This document shows positions 17,637 through 26,456 of a DNA stretch of 64,000 nucleotides, in pieces. Every line of letters starts with the position of its first letter. Position 1 is the first letter of the stretch. The stretch comes from Candidatus Obscuribacter phosphatis (lineage in GTDB: Bacteria; Cyanobacteriota; Vampirovibrionia; Obscuribacterales; Obscuribacteraceae): assembly GCA_001899315.1 (NCBI GenBank), contig MOYA01000002.1:227070-291069 (forward strand), read 5' to 3'. A program made the translations under genes and the position numbers. The notes beneath the pieces were generated by a model that was given only the letters and a program-made list of their open reading frames with translations, did no database searches and was not told the DNA's origin.

Positions 17637-17687
17637 GGGAATAATACCAAGGTTAATTCTTGGAATTTAAGCAATTATGATATTCCC
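17637..17687. promoter_or_regulatory. Nested inverted repeats upstream of the adenylation operon
   Basis: Outer arms GGGAATA (17637-17643) and TATTCCC (17681-17687); inner arms CCAAG (17647-17651) and CTTGG (17659-17663). The region separates two divergent genes and shares GGGAATAA with the inverted repeat at 13520-13555. A regulator-binding site is likely. Confidence 0.4.
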
Positions 17688-17771
17688 TTAATAGAAATCT
17701 TTGTGTAGACTCTAGGGATGTCAAGAATTCCCTCCCTTACTTTTCCTTTCAATTTATCCGAGGTCTAATCC

Positions 17772-18071
17772 ATGGGTGCATTACTACCAGACGATTCGAA
17801 TTCTTCAAAGCCCAACAGTCCTGAAGACTTCGCCAATCGCTTCGATAATGTTCAGAACCAAGCTCAGGTGGAGGCGAACCTCAACCTACTTTCTGACAGC
17901 CTGAATGGCAAGAGCGCCGCAGATACGCTCAACTTTCTCAGGCAGATTGATAGTAAAGAGCAAAATGGCAAGGGGGCCGATATTAGCCTCAAGAGCGAGA
18001 ATGGCAAAGACTATCTCGAAATCACTTCGCCTTTCAGTAAGCAGCCTATTAGGGCGCAAATTACCGACTAG
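17772..18071 (+). CDS. Small hypothetical protein
   Basis: A 99-residue, soluble, polar protein beginning MGALLPDDSN. The N-terminal third is Asn/Ser/Pro-rich and probably disordered; the rest alternates helix and strand. GAGG precedes the ATG at a good distance. It is divergent from the adenylation operon and ends at a clear hairpin. No domain is recognised. Confidence 0.65.
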   Translation: MGALLPDDSNSSKPNSPEDFANRFDNVQNQAQVEANLNLLSDSLNGKSAADTLNFLRQIDSKEQNGKGADISLKSENGKDYLEITSPFSKQPIRAQITD

Positions 18072-18104
18072 TAGTTAGTTGCACTCTAAACCTGTTAAAT
18101 TAGG

Positions 18105-18136
18105 CGGACATGTTCTCAACTGAACATGTCCGTTTA
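18105..18136 (+). terminator. Hairpin terminator after small hypothetical gene
   Basis: An 11-bp perfect stem (CGGACATGTTC / GAACATGTCCG) with a 6-nt loop, followed by a short TTTAT. It lies 34 nt after the stop at 18071. The T-run is short, so efficiency may be modest. Confidence 0.65.
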
Positions 18137-18160
18137 TGCTGCTAAAAGGGCGTCAAGCTA

Positions 18161-19240
18161 ATGCACATTGATGAGATTTCCTCATTTTATGGTGAAGACC
18201 GCGGCTGGCTCATGTTCGATGCCGAGAAATTGACACCCGAGATTAAGGCTTATCTTGAGGCTGAAGTGGTGGCACTTGGTCAAGTTGTCCACCAAGGAGG
18301 CTACAAGCGCTTGGTGGAAGTAGGCTGCGGCTGGGGGAGATATTTAGATTGGGCGCTTTCTGGTGGGCTTAGTTATGTGGGGCTTGATATTGTGCCCTGG
18401 CTGATTAAGATGGCTGAACTGCGGCTGACGGCTGCCCGGGTGAAGTATCAAAATCCTCTCTGTTCGGTGCATTTGCATGAAGCAGAAAAGCTTGCCGAAT
18501 TGCCTTTCCTAAAGCGCTCGGGGCAAGAGACTTTGGTTTGGTTTCCATTCAATTGTTTTGGTAATGTCTCTAAAATTGACCAAGTTATCGATTCACTTTT
18601 AAGTTTGGGTCTGGATTGCGCCATCTCAACTTTTAAGACCGACGCGGTTTCGACCAAGGCCAGGCGCGAATACTATGAGTCATGCGGCTACAGAAATCTC
18701 AGCACTCGCATAGTCAGATCTGGACTCATCTTTAATTCTGAGGAAGGCTTTCATGCCAATGCCTATAACCGCGCCTTTCTTTCTGATTATTTTGTGAGAA
18801 GGGGCTTCAGCTTGCGTTCTGATCTTGACTTACCAGTCGGTTATCTAATGCATTTCACCCTTAATCACAAGCCCCAGTCTACCCTGAAACCTGACCTCAA
18901 CTTGTGCTCGGCTGTGCAGGCAACAAGGCGAGCCGTTGCCTGTTTTATCGCCAACGATAGCCTGTTTTTGTCAGGGCACGCACCGGCTGATTTGCTGGGT
19001 ATGAAAGAAGTGGTGGGCGAACTGACTCAGCTTACTTTCGGTAGGGTGAGTTTTCTCTCTGCCTGTGCCATAAGCGAAGGTACAGTGCTGCGGCTGCATG
19101 TTTCTTTGCCTGACAGTACGCTGCACGCCGATCTGGTTGGGCATGTTCTCGATAGCGAGTCTTTTGGCGATGGGCGTTTTGAAGCAATTGTTCAAATCTC
19201 CGGAGCCGACAAGCTTCTCTGGGAAACAGTTTTTGGTTAG
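18161..19240 (+). CDS. SAM-dependent methyltransferase with extra C-terminal domain
   Basis: A 359-residue protein. Residues about 40-200 form a class I methyltransferase with motif I VEVGCGWGRYL and an acidic residue ending the second strand (YVGLDIVP). The C-terminal 120 residues form a separate beta-rich domain of unknown type. It is followed 19 nt later by the ATP-grasp-like gene, so an operon is likely. The substrate is not evident; proximity to the adenylation operon suggests small-molecule modification. Confidence 0.75.
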   Translation: MHIDEISSFYGEDRGWLMFDAEKLTPEIKAYLEAEVVALGQVVHQGGYKRLVEVGCGWGRYLDWALSGGLSYVGLDIVPWLIKMAELRLTAARVKYQNPLCSVHLHEAEKLAELPFLKRSGQETLVWFPFNCFGNVSKIDQVIDSLLSLGLDCAISTFKTDAVSTKARREYYESCGYRNLSTRIVRSGLIFNSEEGFHANAYNRAFLSDYFVRRGFSLRSDLDLPVGYLMHFTLNHKPQSTLKPDLNLCSAVQATRRAVACFIANDSLFLSGHAPADLLGMKEVVGELTQLTFGRVSFLSACAISEGTVLRLHVSLPDSTLHADLVGHVLDSESFGDGRFEAIVQISGADKLLWETVFG

Positions 19241-19259
19241 GTTTTGGATGAGAGGTTAA

Positions 19260-20783
19260 ATGGTCACTTCCAAGGAAGAGAATCTCAATTGGCAAGATTA
19301 CAGCGTCAGCAAGAAAGTAAGCCTTGATAATTATGTTGAAAAGCTTCTATTGCCATTGGCGCTCTATAAACAGATGCCCCTCTGTCACGAGGCTGTAGCC
19401 GATTTTTTGCAGAGACCGCAGAGCGAAAGAGTAGAATTGCAAAAGGCTTTTTTCAAAGAGCTGGATGACTCTGCCTTGATGACGCCATATTGTGGCTTTA
19501 TAGCAAAGACCAAGCTCGACGCCTTGCGGTCTGACTTGGAAATTTATAGTCGCTGCATGCTTTATTTGGCTAGATTGGCAGCCCATGGCGGGGCTTTTAC
19601 AATTGAACAAGACAAATATCTCAAAGCACTCAAGCCCGAACGTTTAGCTGCTTTGAAATCGGCTCTGGCCACCTCTAAATTGAATTATGCCGAATGTCCA
19701 GACGGGCAAAGGCTCTTTGCTCACATAGATAGGCAGCCGCTTTATGCTGAGATGGGCATAGACATAATGTCTTCAGGTGATAATTTGGTGCTGGCTGAGT
19801 TTCAAGTTCGCTACACTTCCCCCTATCCACATCTTTTGGCAAAGTTTTTTGATGCATACAAGCGACTGGTGCCAGATCTTTTTGAGCGATTTAAGCCGCA
19901 GCGCGAGCGCTTTGCCGATAGACGGGTGCTCTTTATTGAAACCGCTTACGAGCATATGTCTAGTATTATGGATGGTGCTCCTGAACGGCTTTTGATAGAT
20001 GCTTGGGCCTATTTGGAAAACTACGGTGCTAATTGGAAGGCGCTGGCAGATAGCGCCAACATGACCTATACATTGTTTGATGATTTCAAGAAAGAGCAGA
20101 ATCTTACTGAGCGAAAGTATAGACGCTCCAACATTTTTGTTTTCAATCAGCCGTCTTTGCATCTTTTAGATCCTGACGAAGCTGTTTTTCAGCCAATCAA
20201 TTCAGAAAAGCTGGAGACTTATCCGGAACTGGCTTGGCCTGGGCTGGCCCGCAAAGTCTGCGATGGCAGCGCCTATTTCTTGAACTCACCGGTTACAGAT
20301 TTGATCAACGACAAGGCACTTTATTCATTTTTGCCTGATTTAGCCGCCTTGCTTTATGGCAAAGAGCCGACACTGCCTGTTATCGAGGCCGTCCCCGCCT
20401 GGTCGCTGGCAGATCCAGCCGCCCCAGATCGCGACATGCTCGAAGTGGTAAGAGCAAATCAGGCTGATTACGTCATTACTCATCGCTATTTAGAGGGTGG
20501 CTTGGGCATCAGAGTCGGCGCCAAAGAGACTGAAGAAGAATGGAGCAGTTTTCTGGATACATTCGTAGCCGACAGACCTTATCTCTATGTGTATAGAAAG
20601 TACTTCAAAATGGAACCGGATGTGGCTTTGCGATTGCTTGTCTCTTCTTTGGGGCAAGATGCTCAGCTTAGTTCTGAACCAGAAATGGCATTTACCGATA
20701 CTGTCTACGGACGTTTCTCTCCCGATGGACATATAACAAGCGAGACAGCTTGGTGCTTTGGTGTCTTCGCTGGTGATTTATAG
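19260..20783 (+). CDS. Possible circularly permuted ATP-grasp ligase
   Basis: A 507-residue soluble protein. The segment near residues 325-425 ('FLNSPVTDLINDKALYSFLP' ... 'LYGKEPTLP' ... 'DYVITHRYLEGG') matches the pattern of circularly permuted ATP-grasp proteins, where a 'NPLGSGxxENKALLAxLP' motif precedes a 'YVxKPxxGxGG'-like strand. The nucleotide-binding Lys is not obvious, so activity is uncertain. It is coupled to the methyltransferase gene. If active it would form an amide or peptide bond using ATP. Confidence 0.5.
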   Translation: MVTSKEENLNWQDYSVSKKVSLDNYVEKLLLPLALYKQMPLCHEAVADFLQRPQSERVELQKAFFKELDDSALMTPYCGFIAKTKLDALRSDLEIYSRCMLYLARLAAHGGAFTIEQDKYLKALKPERLAALKSALATSKLNYAECPDGQRLFAHIDRQPLYAEMGIDIMSSGDNLVLAEFQVRYTSPYPHLLAKFFDAYKRLVPDLFERFKPQRERFADRRVLFIETAYEHMSSIMDGAPERLLIDAWAYLENYGANWKALADSANMTYTLFDDFKKEQNLTERKYRRSNIFVFNQPSLHLLDPDEAVFQPINSEKLETYPELAWPGLARKVCDGSAYFLNSPVTDLINDKALYSFLPDLAALLYGKEPTLPVIEAVPAWSLADPAAPDRDMLEVVRANQADYVITHRYLEGGLGIRVGAKETEEEWSSFLDTFVADRPYLYVYRKYFKMEPDVALRLLVSSLGQDAQLSSEPEMAFTDTVYGRFSPDGHITSETAWCFGVFAGDL

Positions 20784-20811
20784 GGGATTGAAGCAGTTGC
20801 CGCCTTGTCTT

Positions 20812-21723
20812 CTAACTGGCTTGCATGCTTAGTTGTTTGAAGCGGGCTAGGTCTTTGCTGGGCGGCTCGCCGAAGAGTCTCTTGTATTCTCGGCTAAATT
20901 GCGAGGCATCGTCATAACCTACTTGAGCCGCAGCGCCGCCCGCATCCATCCCTTCAAAAAGCAAAAGTCTGCGAGCCTCTTGTAAGCGCAGTTGTTTTTG
21001 GTATTGCAGGGGACTCATAGAGGTAACTGTCTTAAAATGCTGATGAAAGCTTGATGTACTCATGCCTAAGTCTTTAGCTAGTTCTTCTATGCGCAGTGGT
21101 TTGTCGAAATTATTGCGCAGAATACTCACCGCTTTAGCCATTCTATTGCTGTGGTCTATGCTGATCATCTGTCTCAGCCGACTTGCCTGGCTGCCGGTTA
21201 AGAGTCTATAAATGATTTCTCTCACTATCAGTGGTGAAAGAATGCGGAAATCACTCTCGCTCTTAAGCAATCTCACTAGGCGCAAAAATGCATTCAAAAG
21301 ATCTTCGTCCAATTCGTTCACTGCTATAGAAGGCACATGACTAGGCTCAACAAGGTTTTCGGCGCCAATTTCGCTGACCATCATGGCAATCAAGGCGGGG
21401 TCTAAATCGAGCTTCAAGCTAAGATAAGGTGCTTCTTTAGTCGCTTCTACCACCCTGCTGATTACCGGCACATCAAGAGAGGAAATGAGATAATTTGCGC
21501 AGTCATAGCGCAAGGTGTCATCGCCCATTTGCACTTCTTTGGCGCCCTGGGCAATTACACAGATAGCGGGCGAGTAAACACCATGTACCGGCTGTGATGG
21601 AGCATCTAATTTGACGAAGTGCAAACCCGGCGCTACTTCTGAAATGCCTTCTTCGGGACGGGCTAGGGCGATGGCGCGGGCTAACTCGCAGCGGTCTGGG
21701 TGTTGTTGATAGTTTAATGTCAT
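20812..21723 (-). CDS. AraC-family transcriptional regulator
   Basis: About 303 residues from the chosen ATG. The N-terminal AraC_N-type sensing domain carries 'YSPAICVIAQGAKEV', and two C-terminal helix-turn-helix motifs lie near residues 200-290 (LRIEELAKDLGMSTSSFHQHF and EARRLLLFEGMDAGGAA..., ending in FSREYKRLFG). The frame is open to TTG 21795; the ATG at 21723 gives the N-terminus typical of this subfamily. It is divergent from an aldo/keto reductase gene, and probably activates it, as YqhC does for yqhD-dkgA in E. coli. Confidence 0.9.
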   Translation of the reverse strand: MTLNYQQHPDRCELARAIALARPEEGISEVAPGLHFVKLDAPSQPVHGVYSPAICVIAQGAKEVQMGDDTLRYDCANYLISSLDVPVISRVVEATKEAPYLSLKLDLDPALIAMMVSEIGAENLVEPSHVPSIAVNELDEDLLNAFLRLVRLLKSESDFRILSPLIVREIIYRLLTGSQASRLRQMISIDHSNRMAKAVSILRNNFDKPLRIEELAKDLGMSTSSFHQHFKTVTSMSPLQYQKQLRLQEARRLLLFEGMDAGGAAAQVGYDDASQFSREYKRLFGEPPSKDLARFKQLSMQAS

Positions 21724-21836
21724 TTGTGCTCTTTCGCCTGCTCTTTTAGCCTGGAGAATTATCCAAGTATTCTGTAATTTTGTCATACCAAACAAGCTCG
21801 TGCTTTCTTATCATTTTAGTATTGCAGCAATTTTAG

Positions 21837-22877
<1,041 letters not shown>

Positions 22878-22886
22878 GAGGATAGG

Positions 22887-23942
22887 ATGCTGAAGACTGC
22901 TATCAAAACAAAAGCTTATGCAACCACCGGTGCCGACCAAGCACTCATTCCCTTTGAGATTGAGCGCCGGGCGCCGCGGGCCGATGATGTTCTAATCGAC
23001 ATTAAGTACTGCGGGGTCTGTCACTCTGATATTCATAATGCGCGTAATGAATGGGGCGGAGCGCTTTATCCGATGGTGCCCGGACATGAAATAGTTGGCA
23101 TAGTAACCGAAGTCGGCAGTGAAGTGACTCGCTTTAAGCCTGGCGACAGGGTCGGTGTTGGTTGTATGGTCGATACCTGTAAAGAGTGCTCGGCTTGCAA
23201 TCAAGGACTGGAGCAGTATTGCCAAAAGCAGGTGGTGCTCACCTATAGCTCTGTGGAGTTGGATGGTGTTACCCGCACCTATGGCGGCTATTCTAGGCAG
23301 ATTACTGTGCGCGATCGTTTTGTGGTAAAGATACCCGACTCTCTGCCTCTGGAGAAGGCTGCACCGCTTTTATGCGCCGGTATTACCACATATTCGCCTC
23401 TCAGACATTCGCAGGCTGGTCCTGGAAAGTCTGTGGCAGTGGTTGGACTTGGTGGTCTTGGGCATGTGGCTGTGCGTTTGGCCGTGGCAATGGGGGCGAA
23501 AGTGACTGTAGTCAGCCGTTCTTTGAATAAGAAAGCCGACGCTGCCGCAATGGGTGCCGTTGACTATATCGCTACTTCTATTGATGAAGATAGGGCGAGA
23601 GGGCAAGAGGCCTTTGATCTAATTATCAATACTGTTTCTTCGAGTGCCGATATGGATAGCTATTTAGGCATGCTCAAGCTAAACGGCACAATGGTGCTGG
23701 TCGGCGCCCCACCCGAGCCTTTATCGGTTAATCCTTTTGGACTATTGATGCGGCGCCGTGCTTTAGCTGGTTCGACCATTGGTGGTATGCCCGAGACTCA
23801 AGAGATGCTTGATTTTTGCGGAGAGCATGGGGTCACCGCCGAGGTGGAAGTGATCAAGATGCAGGATATAAATCAAGCCTATGAGCGCTTGCTTAAGTCT
23901 GAAGTGCGTTATCGCTTTGTGATAGATATGGCTTCTCTCTAG
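22887..23942 (+). CDS. Zinc-dependent alcohol dehydrogenase (YahK/CAD-like)
   Basis: A 351-residue medium-chain dehydrogenase. The catalytic zinc site is formed by CGVCHSD and GHE; the structural zinc Cys are in CKECSACNQGLEQYC. The Rossmann fingerprint GLGGLGH is near residue 190, and following residues (VSRSLNKK) suit NADP. It is close to YahK and cinnamyl-alcohol-type dehydrogenases, which reduce aldehydes. AGGAGG precedes the start. It forms a unit with the aldo/keto reductase and ends at a strong terminator. Confidence 0.92.
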   Translation: MLKTAIKTKAYATTGADQALIPFEIERRAPRADDVLIDIKYCGVCHSDIHNARNEWGGALYPMVPGHEIVGIVTEVGSEVTRFKPGDRVGVGCMVDTCKECSACNQGLEQYCQKQVVLTYSSVELDGVTRTYGGYSRQITVRDRFVVKIPDSLPLEKAAPLLCAGITTYSPLRHSQAGPGKSVAVVGLGGLGHVAVRLAVAMGAKVTVVSRSLNKKADAAAMGAVDYIATSIDEDRARGQEAFDLIINTVSSSADMDSYLGMLKLNGTMVLVGAPPEPLSVNPFGLLMRRRALAGSTIGGMPETQEMLDFCGEHGVTAEVEVIKMQDINQAYERLLKSEVRYRFVIDMASL

Positions 23943-23976
23943 AGAGGAAGCAAGTAGTTGTAGGAATTTGGAGGAG

Positions 23977-23999
23977 CCCCCACCTATAGTGGGGGTTTT
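23977..23999 (+). terminator. Rho-independent terminator
   Basis: A 7-bp GC stem (CCCCCAC / GTGGGGG) with a 5-nt loop followed by TTTTCC, 34 nt after the alcohol dehydrogenase stop. Confidence 0.85.
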
Positions 24000-24067
24000 C
24001 CTCTTTGCGGCATTGGCATTGAAGCTTATGCTTGATACTTATCAGTGTCTAGCAGAGTCTATTTTCT

Positions 24068-24706
24068 ATGTTTCTTAGCGAAAGACAAAAACAAGCCAGA
24101 AAGAAAGTGCAGAGCGTTGTTGTTCAGAACCCCTGTTCAGTTTCTTGGGATGATATGAATGGCGATGAGCAAACTAGATTTTGCAGTCAGTGCAAACTCA
24201 ATGTTTATAATTTGAGCGCCATGTCCGATACCGAAGCTGCTGCGGTTCTAGCTTTGAACGGAGCAGACAAAGCCAGACCTTGTGTTTATTTTTATCGCAA
24301 TAAAGAAGGTCTGATTATCACCGACAACTGTCCACGTCTTTTGCGGCGTCATCGAGCCAGGCTGGCCGTGGCCTGTCTCACCATGCTAACCGGCATAGTT
24401 TGGGGTTTGACTCAGTTTGCTGTGAGCAATGACATCAGCACCCAGGGCTTGTATGTTGATCCCCGTTATGGTTATCAATCCAATCTTAGACCCTGGTATT
24501 CGCTTGACTATGATATTGCCAGAGACCTTACTGCAAAGATGACCATGGTCTCATTTCTGATTTGTTTCTTCTTTCCTAAGGCAAAGCATATTTCGGTCAA
24601 GCGCGCCCTAGTAGAGCTTCTTGTACTGGCAGTGATACCGCTTTTGGTGTACCTCTTGGGCATTTTTGTAATTAACAATACCGGTGGTCTCGGGGGCGGC
24701 TCTTAA
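24068..24706 (+). CDS. Membrane protein with Cys-rich N-terminal motif
   Basis: A 212-residue protein. The cytosolic N-terminal part contains 'CSVSWDDM' and 'RFCSQCKLNVYNLS' near residues 23-55, a small Cys-motif domain seen in many deep-branching bacteria, where it probably binds metal. Three hydrophobic segments follow (about 95-115, 155-172, 182-202). The C-terminus is Gly-rich. Its stop overlaps the convergent TadG-like gene's stop in the shared TTAA. Function unknown. Confidence 0.7.
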   Translation: MFLSERQKQARKKVQSVVVQNPCSVSWDDMNGDEQTRFCSQCKLNVYNLSAMSDTEAAAVLALNGADKARPCVYFYRNKEGLIITDNCPRLLRRHRARLAVACLTMLTGIVWGLTQFAVSNDISTQGLYVDPRYGYQSNLRPWYSLDYDIARDLTAKMTMVSFLICFFFPKAKHISVKRALVELLVLAVIPLLVYLLGIFVINNTGGLGGGS

Positions 24707-26442
24707 ATCTCTCGATTGCCGGTGATCATCTTCATTTTATCCACATCCATTTGAGCTGTAGATGGCTTAAATCCGCCAATTTCGATATCGAGAGCCAAGC
24801 CGCCGCTATAGTAACTTTTGCGCGGCTGTAGGTCGATTTCTTTGCCGTCTATTGAACGAAATAGTCCGTAGCCTTTTTCGGTCTCGCCGGCGTCGCTGTC
24901 GCTGTAGGGGTCAAAAAGAGTGAGGTTTGTGCCTAGACGCCCTTTGCCTAATTCTTTTGCTACTTGTTCGTCGCCGCCATATTCTGATATCTCTGCCCAG
25001 TTTAGTGGATAGCCTGCTAGAGGCTGACCGGCATGTTTGCCTCCGTCTTTCAAGCCCAAGTTAGCGACATCATTTCTAAATATGATCACCGGGGTGACAC
25101 CGGTGTGCACCTGGGTCGATACCATGCACTGAGCTTGCGCATGCGATGTCACCCCTTTGGGAAAGGGATCTTTGTCTAGAATGCGGCGCGAGATTGAACC
25201 GTCGCGGGCAAATTCATAAGTGAATATTTCGTTGGCATTGACTTTGAATTGTTCATTGACCATTTCTAGAACGGCATCAATTTTCGGTTTGGTATGACCG
25301 TTTCGCAGCCAGTAATAGAGATTTTCGGCAAAGATCTGCTCTGTTGATATAGTGGCGTCTTTGGCTTGCTCTACCATGCGCGCCTCACTGTCACTGGGAT
25401 AGTCGCCGCCTTCGACGTTGTATCTGGTGATCTCGCTGTTTTGGAAATTACCCGGTGTGAGAAACTCACGCCAAGAAGATAACCCCGGCACTGGTCCAGC
25501 TGTAAACCGCAAGGTCATGGCGCCCTTTGGTCCGGTCTCGGCAAGGCAGAAAGGCTGCGCACAGGCAACACATTCAATTAGCGGACTCTCTCCAAGGAAT
25601 GAGGTTATTACCGAACTTGCCATATTGTTTAAAGCAATTACGCATTTGAGGCGCACTATCGAGCAAATATGCTCTTTGTCTGCTGGTCTGAAGTTTTTAG
25701 GATCGACCTGGCAAGAGTTGTTGGAAACTGCGGCAAAGGTGAAGGAACGGCCGGCTGCCGGAATATTTATGAAGGGTCGGTATTTGTCGTTATGTACTTG
25801 TTCTGGATGGACTCTAGCTAGATGGCGCGGTGAAGGCAGGCTCTGGCAGCTATCCACCGCCCCTTCCAGCCAACCAGTTTCCATTTCAACCGACTTGAGA
25901 GTGAGACCAGGCGGCAGACCCGCCTCGATCATCTCTTTTACTTGTTTTACAGATTCTATTTTGTTGCCGTGTAGATCCTCCATGGTTGAGCCGCGTTCAG
26001 CTGGTTTCAGAGAGGCTGCCAGAGCCTTGTTTAGTAGCTTTACCGTATCGTCGAGCTTGTCTCTGTCTTGGCTTACATAGCGGTTGATGTAAGTACTGCC
26101 GAGTTCGTCGGCAATAATTGTGTTTTGACGCACCGTGCCCATCAGGGTATTGACGCCTGTCACCGGCAGTGGTTCGCCGTCGTCTGCGCATGTGGCTTTG
26201 CCAATGGGCGGATAATTGCTGAGCGATACATAACCGAAATGAGGATCGTCGACAATTACACGCGATAGATTATTGGCTGCCACAAGGCAGGCGGCTTCAA
26301 CACTGGTTTGGGCGCGAGATCTGTCGATGTAATACAAGGCCAACTGACTGACAGTGATGAGGGTCGGCAAGATTATGAAACAGATCACTGCTACGGTGAG
26401 CAGCATGATACTGCCCCTGGGGGCACGGTGTCGTCTATTCAT
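24703..26442 (-). CDS. TadG-like pilus-assembly protein
   Basis: A 579-residue protein. The N-terminus (RRHRAPRGSIMLLTVAVICF...) resembles TadE/TadG pseudopilin-like proteins: a positively charged head, one transmembrane helix at about 12-34, then an Ala-rich helix (RSRAQTSVEAACLVAANN). The long exported part has scattered Cys and no recognised domain. It begins 14 nt after the GH5 gene stop, with GGGGTGG ahead of the ATG, so the two probably form an operon. A surface or Flp-type pilus role is inferred; no other tad genes are present here. Confidence 0.7.
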   Translation of the reverse strand: MNRRHRAPRGSIMLLTVAVICFIILPTLITVSQLALYYIDRSRAQTSVEAACLVAANNLSRVIVDDPHFGYVSLSNYPPIGKATCADDGEPLPVTGVNTLMGTVRQNTIIADELGSTYINRYVSQDRDKLDDTVKLLNKALAASLKPAERGSTMEDLHGNKIESVKQVKEMIEAGLPPGLTLKSVEMETGWLEGAVDSCQSLPSPRHLARVHPEQVHNDKYRPFINIPAAGRSFTFAAVSNNSCQVDPKNFRPADKEHICSIVRLKCVIALNNMASSVITSFLGESPLIECVACAQPFCLAETGPKGAMTLRFTAGPVPGLSSWREFLTPGNFQNSEITRYNVEGGDYPSDSEARMVEQAKDATISTEQIFAENLYYWLRNGHTKPKIDAVLEMVNEQFKVNANEIFTYEFARDGSISRRILDKDPFPKGVTSHAQAQCMVSTQVHTGVTPVIIFRNDVANLGLKDGGKHAGQPLAGYPLNWAEISEYGGDEQVAKELGKGRLGTNLTLFDPYSDSDAGETEKGYGLFRSIDGKEIDLQPRKSYYSGGLALDIEIGGFKPSTAQMDVDKMKMITGNREI

Positions 26443-26456
26443 GGTTCCACCCCGGT

